64,000 bases of DNA from Dioscorea cayenensis subsp. rotundata (GCF_009730915.1 NC_052475.1:620001-684000), one strand, 5' to 3'. Positions 1-16,237 are shown, counted from the stretch's first letter. Translations and numbers: made by a program. The notes: a model not told the origin generated them from the sequence alone.

Positions 1-774
1 CATTTCTAAGGACGAATTCACCAGCCACCTTACTGGATTTACCACCACATCAAGTAAAGCTATAAAATGCCTAACCCACCTCTAAAACAAGACCATCATA
101 AGGCAATGGATCACAAAAACACAAACAATGGAACCCCAAATTTCCTCTAGCATAATAGTTGATGGATTTGCAGTACCTGCATTCTACCAGATCAGCACCA
201 ACCATTCAAAATCCTGCAAAGCAATCACAACAGGTCAGCACAAACACACAATGAATCATTTCCATTAACACAGAATGCTTCATTTAAACTCAACAAGGAG
301 ATGCAACTGATGGATTTCACATGATAGTGATAGTTGGTGAGCCACTTTGATTTTTCTTGACACAAAAGCGTCACCAAAGTCACTAACTTTACTAATAAAA
401 CTGACATCAAAAACAAGAAAAGAAATTGTAAAAAGGAAAAACAAAACAAAATCAGTCTTGAATAAAAAAAAACAACCAATTAACAAAACATAGAACATGC
501 TAACTAGATCAATGATGGTCCCCAACTTTATGCCAGATTTCATGAGTTAAATACAAGAAAAAAGACATAAATTCCCTTAAAATAACATACTAAGAATCAA
601 ACACCTTCGCAAAACGATTCTCACAAACAAGCCAAGCACTGCATCAATCAACCAACTCAAAAGATTCAAACACTAAAAAAAAGAAAAACATATCAATAAA
701 AATCACAAGAGAAAACATAAAAAATCATACTAAAATTCATAGAATCAAATGGCAAAACGATATAGAATCGATAC

Positions 775-872
775 CGGAGAAAAGGCGAGGATTGCGATCC
801 TGATCGAAGACCGGGTCGATAGAAAAGATTAGGGTTCCAAGAACACTGCTTCCAGTTCCAAATATCGTGTAG
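775..872 (-). other. Possible first exon of a minus-strand gene leaving the window
   Basis: On the minus strand a TATA-like stretch (TATATAAA, about 901-910) lies about 30 bases before this segment. The segment contains AACCCTAATC, a string common in plant 5' leaders, and ends at a possible donor, CTCCG|GTATCG, near 775. Everything left of it is AT-rich and intron-like, so the body would lie beyond base 1. A 68-codon ORF opens at 899, but its ATG is almost on top of the TATA-like box, so I do not treat it as coding. Product unknown; the exon itself is only an inference. Confidence 0.3.
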
Positions 873-884
873 TTCATTACTAGA

Positions 885-1095
885 TGGGGGACCCGCCATG
901 TTTATATATTGTTTTAAATTGGGTTTGAACTTGATGATAAATTACAAAAGTACCATCAATTAAGAGGATCATGTATTAAGACCCAAATGGTCAGTCATTA
1001 CTTGGGACCCCACCAAACTTTCTCTCAAATTGGGTTTGAATGTTGAGGTGAATTACAAATATGCCATTAGTTAAGATGATCATGTAGTTCATGGA
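885..1095. repeat. Two diverged copies of a ~111-bp direct repeat
   Basis: AAATTGGGTTTGAA occurs at 916 and again at 1027, a period of 111 bases. The following about 65 bases also match (GAATTACAAA, CCATTA.TTAAGA.GATCATGTA), and similar GGGACCC.CC sequence precedes both copies. Divergence suggests an old local duplication. It lies in the likely promoter of the possible first exon to its left. Confidence 0.6.
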
Positions 1096-4000
1096 GTGGG
1101 CGCTCATGTCAAGGCTCAAGAGTAGATAACTATTTGTGATCTTGTGGTCCAATGTAAAGATGAGTTTAAACCACTTTTAATCTCTTTAAATCATGTGTCA
1201 TTGTTGTTGGTTTTTTTTTTTTCCATTTTGGCCTTAATTAAACAATAATGGTATTGATGTACAGTAAAAAAAATACATAATGAAATACAGGTCATTAGAT
1301 CATTCACTCCAGCAGTCCAAACTTCTTTTTGTTTTTGAGAAAAGTGGATAAATCATAAACTTATTAAACATCCAAACTCATTCACACTCCTAAAAAAAAT
1401 TTTATAAAAGCATCGATACTCTCTCACCGCATACAGTCACCTTGTACAAGATTTTGGTCCCATGTTATTTTTTTCTTCATAATATTACGTGTCTGTCTCT
1501 TTCTATTTTTTTTTTTCTTTTTTTACGCATCCTGGAATTACGTTTCGCTATATATATATACATACATATGGTGGATTTGAAGTAGTCATTCATTTTATAC
1601 TAGGCATTGGTTATAATTTTGATTAATAAAATTTAAATTTAAATAGAAGCTCCAGAGTCAAAAAGCTGCCTTGTGTACTTAGATTCACCTGCCTGCTATT
1701 GTGCTCCTCCCTCTTGCTAAAAAGAAAAAGAGAGATGGAACAGGGGGGAACAAGCACAAGCTTTATGTCTCCCTGGACAATACTTTTTACTTATTTATTT
1801 TCAGGGTGACAAATTCCCAAGTTTTCAGTTTTTGAATACTTTTGCCTCCAAGTTCTGATCTCCATAATTTCCTTTAGATAGGGTGGTTTTTTAAGTAAAT
1901 CTATGAAAGAATAGGGGTTCAATGTGTTACCAAACTAGAAATAATTGAATAATGGCTGGTGCGGCAATATGATGTCTGCTCTATGTCCATGCTATGGGAG
2001 ACTAATGAGAAAGACCATGCCAACTGAGATATTAAATATACCAAAATTAGCATAACAACAAGCCCTTGCCTTCCATTTTGACTTGAAAAAGGGGTGGGTG
2101 GCCATGCCTTAAGCTACAAGGTCTAAAAAGTGATGCTATTTTATATTAAAACTCTAGATAATAAATGATACATATTCTGGATTAAGAAAGGATATAAAGT
2201 ACGCAATGAGATACAGTGGTATTCTTCTTGCATGTGCTTGTCACTAGCTCCTAAAAAGTGGTATTCCATCCTTTTCTTTTGTTTATAAAATTTACAGCAA
2301 TTCATAATATATACACATAAAAACATCTTAGTGTCAACAGATATGAAGATTTTTATAGCAAAACTATCACTTCAATACATAGGACCCAAAAAAAAGAAGG
2401 GAACAACTGATAGAAATCATTAAAGATGGTTAAAACTTGATTCAATTTGAAGGCAACTTCTGGCATGTTGGGTTGGACCCACAAACAGATAAGACATCTG
2501 GAGAATTATAAACAGGCATAACAGAAAAATAAATAAATAAATGATATAAAGGATAAGGCATTACAGATTAATCTGAGCTTCAATTCATTGCCTTAAGATA
2601 TTTTCTTGATTTATTTTCCACCTTGTTCTCTTTGCATTTCCTAGCTGTTCTTTAGATAAATGAAAGATAATATCAAATGAAAAGAAAGACAAATTTATGC
2701 GCTCACTTTAATATGATTCAAAACATAATGTACTCATTACAAAGACATTCATCTTTTGATATAGCAATCATTCATACTGTTGTTTCCTGAACTTGGTTTG
2801 CCAGAAAGGCTGCTGTCTGAAATGATTGAGAGACAGACTCAGGTTAGATCAACCTAGTGTTACACAAATATAGACTCAAAAAGAGTAATGTAGGCCAAAC
2901 AATTGTCAACAACACATGTATATTAAATAGAAATAGATAAGAGTTCACAGAAGTTTTCAGATGGGGTTATCAGAGAGGCCTCAATCAACAACAGTCATGA
3001 GGTAGCATGTGCAATTAAAAGAATTGCCCCATCTGATTAAACACATCAAAGATAGACATCAAACTTTGAGATTATAATGATAATGAACTTTCAAGAGCAG
3101 ACAAATTAAATAATAATAATAAAAAGAAGAAATATCTGAGAGATTGATGTATTCTTGGCATGATATACTGAGTCAAAGTTTCAGGTTCCACAGCTTCACA
3201 GGGAAAAGTTCTCCAATCTCCAGCAGCTTCTTCCTGACTTCAGTAATCCTTTTTCTTTTCTTTGTTTTTCTTTTCCAGTTTAGTAGGATGATCATTGTGA
3301 ATCAACCTGTTAAACAGACTGATCTCTAATCAAAGATAAGAGGTATAGTTACTGATGAATTATTTCAACAACAATTGATTCCAAAGCACAGTATCTGAAA
3401 AATCACAATAAATAACAAGCATAGCACAAATGATAGTAGATAGGCTGTACAATTTATCTGCAGCTATTGGAGGTCAGCCATTGCCAAAAGTCTGAAAAAT
3501 CTCAATAAAATTTCTCAGCACCCATTCATTTATCAGACAACACTTTTAATCAGCTCCGGCATATCATTTGGACAAGCCTATGCTGAGCACTAGTTGTGAG
3601 CCTCACCAACCTCTTGTGTAAAGCCCTATATTCTTTGCTGTAAATTGTCAAAAATTCAAAAGCGGTTTCCCATACTTTAATCGACTTTTACAATCAGAAG
3701 GTTTTATCTCCATAATGATTGACCTCCAACATTATCATCATCACTGGGATACCCATACCTTTTTCGTGTTTGTGATTGCATGCGAGAGAACAAGAGAGAA
3801 GTGGAACTCAAATACTGACATACTGTTAGTAATAAAAAACACTTCATAGCTATTCACCAGGGCTATCAATGCTGGCCCTTTCACAAGTATGCAGGATCCA
3901 ATTAATGTCACAAGTAAAAAGTGAAACTCTGCAATATACATGGATCTGTCCAGATAGAGTTGTTGAAGCCTTCACTATCAATTTAGTTGAATCATGCGGC

Positions 4001-5233
4001 CATCTCATTAAAATTCAGGGGATGACCAGAAAGGGACTAGTCCAATCTCACTCTACAGCAGGTACAAGATATCCCCTCTGCATCTATCGATGCCATTATA
4101 AAGAAATAAAAACCTGGATGTCAAAAAATGGAACTACAGTGATAATTCTAATGTAGGAATTTCTAGGACTCATAGCTCAATGGTTTCGTTTAACTTTCCA
4201 TGCAAACGTATTATGACAATTTTCAAATCTCCTAAGAATGTGATCTAGTTCATGAATGGTCCCATAAGAAATCTACGTAGAAAAGGCAGAAATCCCTTCA
4301 TCATAAATCAAAAACATCATCTCATGAAGAGGTCCGCACTTTGCTCAATCTAAAACAGAGCAAGAGAAGCACCAGCCACCAGGTCACACGGAGAAACCAA
4401 CTTTTATTTTGAAATGCGCACACTGCCCCATAAGTCATTTAGTGGAACTAAACAATGGCCTAACATGTGAACAGGTTAAGGGAACATCCAGGACACACAA
4501 GATCGAGTCACAAGCAGTCACATACAGATTTTCTCAAATGAAAGTTAGCAAGCCATCTAGAGCATTATATACTTTAGAATTTCAATGACCAAAAATGCTA
4601 AAATGATGAACTGAACCTCAGGGCCCTGATTAAACTAGCAGTAAGCAAACAATTTTTACCTGAAAGTTTCTATTGGAGGAGATCTTAACCAAGGGAACTT
4701 TTACGAACTCTTTCACAACAATGTTCACTTAGATTAGCAAATAATCAAGATTCGATTCAAGTTTTACAAGTCAGGCAATTTACACCACAAACACTAGATT
4801 ATCAGAATTTGGACATTATATGCCAATAAGAATTGAAACTGGAAGACAACACATCCAATCCATTCACTAACAACAAATTCAACATTAAACTTATAAAAAA
4901 AACAACGGGGCATATAGTGAGTTTTCAAGTAAAACATGTTTAACATCAGTTTAATTGCTCTAGGAACATAAAATATTCAAAAAGGAACATATGGAGACAG
5001 CATAAAAGAATTTCATTGGTTTTCTTTGTTTTGCTTCAACAAGTGATTTCACATACATATAAGTAAGACAGACAGACATCCATTACCTCTACCAAAAAGT
5101 TGAGATGCAAATATTAAAGCTACATAACTTATTAAATCAACATCCTATGACACAATGATTTTTCATATACCTGATGACTTTTAAGGGGGCCATCAGAACA
5201 TGAGGGTTGGGGACGGCAGTTGTGCAGCTCCTT
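1096..5233. other. Intergenic region, no gene called
   Basis: AT-rich sequence downstream of the XXT5-like gene. On the minus strand a few exon-like pieces can be seen (around 2779-2825 and 3160-3260, each after a plausible acceptor) and donor-like sites occur near 4660 and 5172, so a long spliced 3' UTR or a non-coding transcript is possible. None has a recognisable protein match or consistent frame. Around 1335-1372 lies a reversed piece resembling the LINE 3' tail seen elsewhere in the window. Confidence 0.4.
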
Positions 5234-6571
5234 TCATTGGCTGACTATCCTAGCTTGTGGATTCAGCTTATCCAAGACCTCCAGTGGAGATGCAGTCTCA
5301 TTCCTAATCCTCTTGATCTTAGGGCTAGCAAGTCCCTTATGAGTGAATCCATACAGCCTGAGCACCTGATTGTCAGCGAAATTGAAGGCCCTCTCCATGC
5401 TACTCAAGCACCTCTCCACTGGATAATCTCCATAGCTCCCACAAGGCTTGCAACCTACGAAATGCGTCACAAAAGGCCACCTTTCGTCACCGAGCCCTGG
5501 GTGATACTTGTCCATCATCTCTTCATACTTGTCTACAAGGCCAGCCCAATACCCGTGGAGATAGTAAGAATTCTCAATGAACACCTTATCGCCCCACTTC
5601 TCCTGCTGCGACAAGAGAAGGTAGATGAGCGCCGACTGGTCATCGGCCTCAAACGCCGGCCGGCCTTTGAGAGCTGCCGTGAGGATCCGGCCAGCCTCAT
5701 CCCGAATCGGACCTTTGGGTCCCATCGGAGCCCAGGCATCAAGGAGGTCGAGCGACCATTGGCAGTTTCTCAACAAGAAACTTCCCGTGTTGAGCCCAAT
5801 CCAGGAATGCTGATCGAAAATGAGATCCGGATAGCCATGGACGACCAGATTGTGGGAATTGTACTTTGAGAGCGGGATCTCAAAGGCCATGTCGGTGAAG
5901 AGCGCATCGCTGTCCATCCACCAGATCCACTCGATCTCTGGATGGGAAATCATCAGACGCCGGATCAGCGGCAGTTTTGCCCAGTACCCGGCGAGCTCCT
6001 TGTCGAGATGCGCCATGTTATGCACAATCTCGATGCCGTGGAGACGACAGTAATCGATCTTGTTCTTCATTCCTTTGAGCAAGTAGTGGTCTCCAATCGC
6101 GTTGTCACAGGGATTGGGCGGGGATCCGGTGACGAGGAGCATCCGAGGCTTCCCGCCGGAGATCCGGGAAGGGAATCCCGGGTTACTCGCCAGCCACATG
6201 GCCCGCTTCTCATCCCAATCGGAGATCTTAGGGCCGAGGGTGTAGTTCTCAGCGCGGAGAACGGTTGAGTTAAGAGCAACGGTGGAGTTAGAGCCTCCAA
6301 CGATCATCTCGTCATCAGGGTCGGAGTCGGAGCGGATCTCGCGGATGATCCGCTCAATATCTTCAATGACGCGAGTATCAGCGTCGGAAGGAGAGCCACC
6401 GAGGTTGCCGACGCCGATGGTGCCACGGAGTACGAGAATGGTGACGAGACCACAGAGAATGGTGATCTTAAGGTTGTTGAAAGTTTTCTGAAGCTGTCGG
6501 CCGCGGGGGATGCGGGATCGGGAGGTCGGGAGGCTACGAGAGGGCTTCAACCCCAAAGAATCGTGCGCCAT
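5234..6571 (-). CDS. XXT5: Xyloglucan alpha-1,6-xylosyltransferase, XXT5-like (GT34)
   Basis: A single-exon ORF of 445 residues. It should be a Golgi type II membrane enzyme that transfers xylose from UDP-xylose to the glucan backbone of xyloglucan. Residues 36-53 form one membrane segment after a short basic cytosolic tail, followed by a variable stem (about 55-110) and the GT34 catalytic domain. The DxD metal/nucleotide-sugar motif is DSD at 220-222 in WWMDSDALF. Other family blocks are GDHYLLK (160-166), GLNTGSFLLRN, FEADDQSALIYLL and THFVGCKPCGSYGDYPVERC. The N-terminal block GRQLQKTFNNLKITILCG and the RGTIGVGNLG that follows match my memory of Arabidopsis XXT5 rather than XXT1/2. Full length, no breaks. 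The start is the first ATG and leaves the membrane anchor intact. In the family, XXT5 acts with XXT1/XXT2. Confidence 0.93.
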   Translation of the reverse strand: MAHDSLGLKPSRSLPTSRSRIPRGRQLQKTFNNLKITILCGLVTILVLRGTIGVGNLGGSPSDADTRVIEDIERIIREIRSDSDPDDEMIVGGSNSTVALNSTVLRAENYTLGPKISDWDEKRAMWLASNPGFPSRISGGKPRMLLVTGSPPNPCDNAIGDHYLLKGMKNKIDYCRLHGIEIVHNMAHLDKELAGYWAKLPLIRRLMISHPEIEWIWWMDSDALFTDMAFEIPLSKYNSHNLVVHGYPDLIFDQHSWIGLNTGSFLLRNCQWSLDLLDAWAPMGPKGPIRDEAGRILTAALKGRPAFEADDQSALIYLLLSQQEKWGDKVFIENSYYLHGYWAGLVDKYEEMMDKYHPGLGDERWPFVTHFVGCKPCGSYGDYPVERCLSSMERAFNFADNQVLRLYGFTHKGLASPKIKRIRNETASPLEVLDKLNPQARIVSQ

Positions 6572-7292
6572 CGCCGATACTGCTCACCGCTTACGGGGAG
6601 GGAAGACGAGGAGGAGGAGGAGGGGCTTCGATTCCGGCCTTTGTATCTAGAGTTGCGCCGCCTGGCCTTGAGAATGAATGCTGATGGGGTTACGCGCGCG
6701 AGAACGCGATGTTGGGGCTTATGATGTCGACTTTAAGATTCGAAACCCCGAAAAACGCGGTACTAATGAGCTGGATCCATCCGCCCATGTCTGGAACCCG
6801 TTCACTTGACTTGGGTGAGTTACCTTTCTTTTATTATAAAATATAAACTTTTTCCGGATCTACCTCTGATTGCTTCGCACGTCATGTCTAAAATCCAATT
6901 ATTTATAAAAAAACAACAATAATTTAAATTTTTAAATAAATACAAGAGCCAACAAGTTACATTCATCTCTCTGGATCCCACCTAAAATTATAACAACTAT
7001 TACATGAAATTGATTTATATAACAATAGCCTTACCGTCCAGAGACTAGACCTGAGTTTAAACAATCGGGATTCTCTTAGCGCGCCACATGACCCAACCTC
7101 TAACATGCCGGCCCCATTCGCTTTATACCCTCCAGAATTCCAGGCAGCCTATAAATACAATCATCCCAAGCTCGATCGCAGCCATGGCTAACAACATCCT
7201 TAATTGATGCATGACCCAACAAGCATTAGTTTCCGGTCTTCTAATCGATCTTGATCCTCCTCCTCCTTGAGCACCACAACAAAATCCACCGG

Positions 7293-7334
<42 letters not shown>

Positions 7335-8240
7335 GCGTCTTAATCCATGCCGATCACATCATGCTTAGTTTTTTTTTCCTAATTTTAGAACTATAGAATA
7401 CACTGATTTTAGCCTATTATATTATAACACGTATCTGATGTGATGTTATTATATTTTTTTTATTGTGATTTTGGACACTTGTTAAGTACATGCGTGAGTT
7501 ACACCCCCTGCTCACATTATCACTGACCATGCAGAACCCATAAACTCTCCTCCTCGTCGTGCATCATTCGGTCTCATGCCTTCACTCCAAGTGCGCATGC
7601 ATCTCGTGGAGCGCCAGAGCTCTAGTTCATGGCCGAGCTTGTCGACCTTCATTCGTAGCCACATAATTACGAGTACTTGGCCCCAGAGATTTTGTCTCCA
7701 GTGACTGAGCTTGTCACTCCATTCAAGGGAACTGAAAACGGACCAACTTTAACCAAGTGCCTTGGAGTTCCCATATATAGGAGCCATTGGTCCCCATCGC
7801 TCATAAAAGGACTAATTGCTGGGTTTTAGGCTTTTAGCCAAGGACCAGACTAAGCGGTTGGGTTCCACGGCTATGAAACGCCAAAGCCTTCTTTTGCTCT
7901 TTCTAAGTCAACTGGCCTTTGCTTAGATGTGCTACCCTGACGTACATGCCACCTGCATTTAGCGTCAGTCCCAATCTCGATGTGTCGGATGATCACACCT
8001 TAGCTCATGATATTAGTGACGGTGACCACTTCATGGTGTACTATTTTCTCTAAAAATATAAGATAAAGCTTTATATAAAGTGTAATTTATGTGAAGTCTT
8101 CTTCTCGTGAAAATAATTCCTCTCGTGCATGCTTGAATTGTTTTAAATTAAACAAAACAGACTATCCAATTAAAATTTTAGTCCATTTTTAGAATTAAAG
8201 TATTTACTTACCATCTACTCGCAAAAGGACCCATAGTACT
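6572..8240. other. Intergenic region upstream of the XXT5-like gene
   Basis: Contains the XXT5-like promoter and leader, whose start is GC-richer with GAGGAGG runs near 6606-6630. A perfect AT dinucleotide run lies at about 7299-7325. A plant-promoter-like CCTATAAATAC at about 7149 is followed by a seven-codon ORF at 7184 that stops at once, so no gene is called. The patch 7500-7990 is less AT-rich than its surroundings, but I could not identify it. Confidence 0.4.
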
Positions 8241-8249
8241 ATAATTGGC

Positions 8250-9311
8250 GGCTAATTGATTAAAATATTATAAATTTTTTTAATTATTTTTCTAAATTAC
8301 GTCATTTCCGTAATTATTTACTTAAAATGAACATTTTATATTTTTTTATTATTTTTTTAAAAATTAATGGTCCCCATTGTATTTTTTTCATTATTTTATT
8401 AATATTAAGTTTTTATTTTTTAAAAAACTGTGGGTCCGGGTAGTTTTTTAAATTAGAAAAAATTTACATATGAGCCATTATAATTTTTATTAATTTTTTT
8501 TTATAATTTATTTTTTCTCACTTCTACTATGTTATTTCTACTTTCACTAATTATAACCCACTATTAATGATTTAAATAAATAATTTTAATATTTTTTCAT
8601 AATAAGATAAATTATTGGAATGAGTATGATGGCGTACTTACTCCCATTTACGTAGAGTCGTTTGGATGAAATTGATCTTAGTCATCCATTTGTTAGTGGA
8701 GGCTATATAAACCTCCAAGTTCCTTTTCTAAAACACATAAGTATTTTTATAAGAAAAAAAATTATCAATATAGAAAAGCTTTCTTTAAAAAAATTTTCAT
8801 TGTAGTTTTTTTATTTTCTTGCAAAGTTATTTTATTTTTTTTAAAATTAAATCTAGCAAAATTTATATTTTTGTCATAGTGAACAAAGGAGACAACCTTG
8901 GGGGAGAGGAATCATCGACTAAGGGCCACAGGGACTCTTGACGAAAGAACAAGCTTCCACTAAGGTTGTTTGTAGTGAAAGTAAAAATAACATAGTAGAA
9001 AGTAAAAAAATATATAAATTATAAGAAAAATTAATGAAAATTATAAGGGCTTGGATATAAATTTTTTTAAATTTAAAAAACCAATAATTTTTTTTAATTT
9101 AAAAAACCAATAGGACCCACAGTTTTTTTAAAAAAATAAGAAATTAACATTAAAAAAATAATGTGGCCTCTGTAATTAAAAAAAATTAAATATTTAAAAA
9201 AATATAGTGGAACCGTTAATTAAAAAAATAAAAAAATATAAAATGCGTATTTCCAAAAATACGTAATTTGAGAAATAATTAAAAAAATTGCAATATTTTA
9301 ATCAATTAGCC
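8250..9311. mobile_element. Non-autonomous Mutator-like element with long terminal inverted repeats
   Basis: The ends are inverted repeats of about 300-340 bp: the left arm runs 8250-8549, and the right arm 8973-9311 is its diverged reverse complement. Both arms start GGCTAATTGATTAAAATATT reading inward and end near TTTCACTA. The flanks carry a 9-bp near-duplication, ATAATTGGC (8241-8249) and ACAATTGGC (9312-9320), the target-site length of Mutator-like elements. The 420-bp interior (8550-8972) has no transposase. It holds a TATATAA box near 8703 and less AT-rich stretches. Family assignment rests on structure alone. Confidence 0.75.
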
Positions 9312-9325
9312 ACAATTGGCTTACT

Positions 9326-9795
9326 CATGATAGGCATTTTAAGATCTTGGTGTTGGGATAAACTTGACAATTTTTCTATCAAATCCTTCTACAATTTTTT
9401 GAATGACCGTGCCTTGAGATGGCCTCTCGGCAAAATACTTTGGAAAAGGAGAATGTTTTCTAAAAATAAATATTTTCTTTTGGCTTGTCTCAGACAAGAA
9501 GATTATAATTTTAGGATATTTTTGGCAAAAGTGTGGATTCAGTAGAATTTCAACGACTACTTGCATACTATGCCATACAACAATAGAAAACTGGGGATCA
9601 CATATTTCTCAATTGCCCTTTCACCTTTAGTATTTGGGCTCATTAATGTGCTCTTTTTCAATGCCCTCACATTTCCTCTTCACCTTTCAAGGAGATGTGG
9701 GCCCCTTAGATGTACAATTGTGTCTTCACTCCTAAAGCCCATAGGGAAATATCCTTCTTCATGCGATTTGTTGGACTATCCGGATCCAAATTAAT
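9326..9795 (+). mobile_element. LINE (L1-type) 3' ORF2 remnant
   Basis: Conceptual translation in shifting frames gives WDKLDNFSIKSFYNFLND, then LGKILWKR and, in another frame, DHIFLNCPFTFSIWAH. These resemble the cysteine/histidine-containing region after the reverse transcriptase in plant L1-type ORF2 proteins. It is interrupted by stops and frame changes, lacks the reverse-transcriptase core, and is plainly dead. The Mutator-like element sits directly at its left side and may have inserted into it. Confidence 0.6.
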
Positions 9796-10727
9796 AATTA
9801 CAATTTTTTTTTTATTTTTTGCAAAACATTAGCGCATCCTTCAATTATTTGTAAAATTGACTATATACTTATTACTTGGATAAATGTAACTATAAAAAAA
9901 GTTACATTTAAAGAGTCACTTCCAGCGATTAAGTGGAGTCTCAACTTTGTAAAATCTTTGCTTCCTACACCTAGAGAACATACCATTACCATCTCACAAA
10001 GTAACCTTCAGGATTCAGTCACCTAATAGCGTTTACATGCAGTATTTGTACTCCCGGTATAATCCTCCTACGTCTCATCTCTAGTAGACATGATTTTTTT
10101 TTTCTTTGCACTATTTTTTTTCTTTGTTTTTGCATTTGTTAATTTTGTGTAGTCTTTTTTAAATAAATTATAGTTTATTTATTTTTATATTATTTATTTA
10201 TATATAAACGGGTCACTAACTTGGATTTTTTTTATTGATTTCATACATTTATTAAATTGTTTCCCCCACACACCCACCACAATAATTCTGAATATGATCA
10301 AAGCAATGACGAGAAGAAACGGTCAAGATCTGACGATTACGATAGGTACATAACACGTGGACGCGATTTAATTCTCTATATAAAGCAAAGATTCCTTACA
10401 CACACTCAAAATAGTAGGTCAAGATTTTGGATAACATTTATTTATTTTAGAATACCGTCGTGGCAATTTTGTCATCAACGGAGAATAATCGGCATAGTCC
10501 ACCACGTGGCAAAATCTTAATGGTCCAGTCACTTGTCCCTGATTAATCTAATGGCCGGCCATTGCCCATTGGCGGGCTTGTCCTATAATTATTAATTAAT
10601 GGCCCTTTTTGCGCCACTTCACCAATCCCACCAAACTGTATTCCCATTCGTTGCGCTTGGTCGAGAAGCCGCCTTCTCGTTTTCTCTCTTCTCTGGAGAT
10701 TAGGTTTTCTTCGATCGAGATCGTTCC
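9796..10727. other. Intergenic region and MDAR promoter
   Basis: AT-rich sequence with poly-T runs at 9810-9822 and 10095-10130, followed by the promoter of the monodehydroascorbate reductase gene. The last 400 bases carry two CACGTG cores. The leader just before the ATG is CT-rich (10670-10700), as often seen in plant 5' UTRs. No other gene is visible. Confidence 0.5.
10354..10509. promoter_or_regulatory. Two G-box elements upstream of MDAR
   Basis: CACGTG occurs at 10354-10359 (in AACACGTGGA) and again inside the palindrome CCACGTGG at 10502-10509, about 370 and 220 bases before the MDAR start codon. G-boxes bind bZIP and bHLH factors, including light- and ABA-response factors. Such regulation fits an ascorbate-cycle enzyme but is inferred from the motif only. 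Confidence 0.5.
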
Positions 10728-14697
<3,970 letters not shown>

Positions 14698-15132
14698 TTT
14701 ACTGCTTGAAATCTTTAGTGAGAAGAAATATCGGTTAAGTTTATGCCTCTGCCCTGCTTTGCTTTGCGTAGATCCTATTTGTGATTCTGATTGTTTCTTT
14801 TTATCTGAAAAATTTGTGTATGTTGAAATTGGTCATAGCAAGTACATGAACTTTTGCCAGACCGGACTAATATTTAACAATTTTTTGTTTATAGAACTTC
14901 ATTGTGATAAATAAATGATTTTGTTTTCCAGTTTTATAACCAATGGATGTCTTTAGTAAGTTAACTGACGCCGAGATGGCAAATGAAGTCAGACCTATCC
15001 ACTGGCAGCAAGGGATATATCAGTGTTCTTTTCTTGTGATTTTATGAGAAATGTACTGATTAAGTTCTCTTGAAAGTTTGAAGGGGTTAAATAAGGCATG
15101 AGTCTGCCGGGCACTTGTTGTGGCATTGCTCC
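14698..15132. other. MDAR 3' UTR and sequence up to the gap
   Basis: Contains the MDAR 3' UTR and then about 190 bases before the run of N. On the minus strand a frame stays open from the gap down to a stop at 14995. It could be the last exon of the IQM gene beyond the gap, but I do not recognise the peptide and leave it uncalled. Confidence 0.35.
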
Positions 15133-16132
15133 NNNNNNNNNNNNNNNNNNNNNNNNNNNNNNNNNNNNNNNNNNNNNNNNNNNNNNNNNNNNNNNNNNNN
15201 NNNNNNNNNNNNNNNNNNNNNNNNNNNNNNNNNNNNNNNNNNNNNNNNNNNNNNNNNNNNNNNNNNNNNNNNNNNNNNNNNNNNNNNNNNNNNNNNNNNN
15301 NNNNNNNNNNNNNNNNNNNNNNNNNNNNNNNNNNNNNNNNNNNNNNNNNNNNNNNNNNNNNNNNNNNNNNNNNNNNNNNNNNNNNNNNNNNNNNNNNNNN
15401 NNNNNNNNNNNNNNNNNNNNNNNNNNNNNNNNNNNNNNNNNNNNNNNNNNNNNNNNNNNNNNNNNNNNNNNNNNNNNNNNNNNNNNNNNNNNNNNNNNNN
15501 NNNNNNNNNNNNNNNNNNNNNNNNNNNNNNNNNNNNNNNNNNNNNNNNNNNNNNNNNNNNNNNNNNNNNNNNNNNNNNNNNNNNNNNNNNNNNNNNNNNN
15601 NNNNNNNNNNNNNNNNNNNNNNNNNNNNNNNNNNNNNNNNNNNNNNNNNNNNNNNNNNNNNNNNNNNNNNNNNNNNNNNNNNNNNNNNNNNNNNNNNNNN
15701 NNNNNNNNNNNNNNNNNNNNNNNNNNNNNNNNNNNNNNNNNNNNNNNNNNNNNNNNNNNNNNNNNNNNNNNNNNNNNNNNNNNNNNNNNNNNNNNNNNNN
15801 NNNNNNNNNNNNNNNNNNNNNNNNNNNNNNNNNNNNNNNNNNNNNNNNNNNNNNNNNNNNNNNNNNNNNNNNNNNNNNNNNNNNNNNNNNNNNNNNNNNN
15901 NNNNNNNNNNNNNNNNNNNNNNNNNNNNNNNNNNNNNNNNNNNNNNNNNNNNNNNNNNNNNNNNNNNNNNNNNNNNNNNNNNNNNNNNNNNNNNNNNNNN
16001 NNNNNNNNNNNNNNNNNNNNNNNNNNNNNNNNNNNNNNNNNNNNNNNNNNNNNNNNNNNNNNNNNNNNNNNNNNNNNNNNNNNNNNNNNNNNNNNNNNNN
16101 NNNNNNNNNNNNNNNNNNNNNNNNNNNNNNNN
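15133..16132. other. Assembly gap, exactly 1,000 N
   Basis: An uninterrupted run of 1,000 N. The round length marks a placeholder, so the true distance is unknown. It removes the 3' half of the minus-strand IQM gene. The very long ORFs that seem to cross it are artefacts. Confidence 0.99.
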
Positions 16133-16237
16133 AACTTATTATCAACAACCATCTAATCAAAATTTGAGAAAGGATTTCATTTAAAAAAAGAAAATTGAGA
16201 AAGGAAGCTAGGATTTGTCTACTTTTTATGTGCTTAC

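Noticed and set aside
5207-5869. 220-codon plus-strand ORF
   Set aside because: It is antisense to the XXT5-like catalytic domain and has no recognisable product; it is a shadow of a GC-richer coding exon.
7184-7207. ATG after a good TATA box (MANNILN)
   Set aside because: The frame ends after seven codons and nothing downstream resembles a gene.
14995-16184. Several very long ORFs on both strands
   Set aside because: They consist almost wholly of the 1,000-N gap and have no real sequence.
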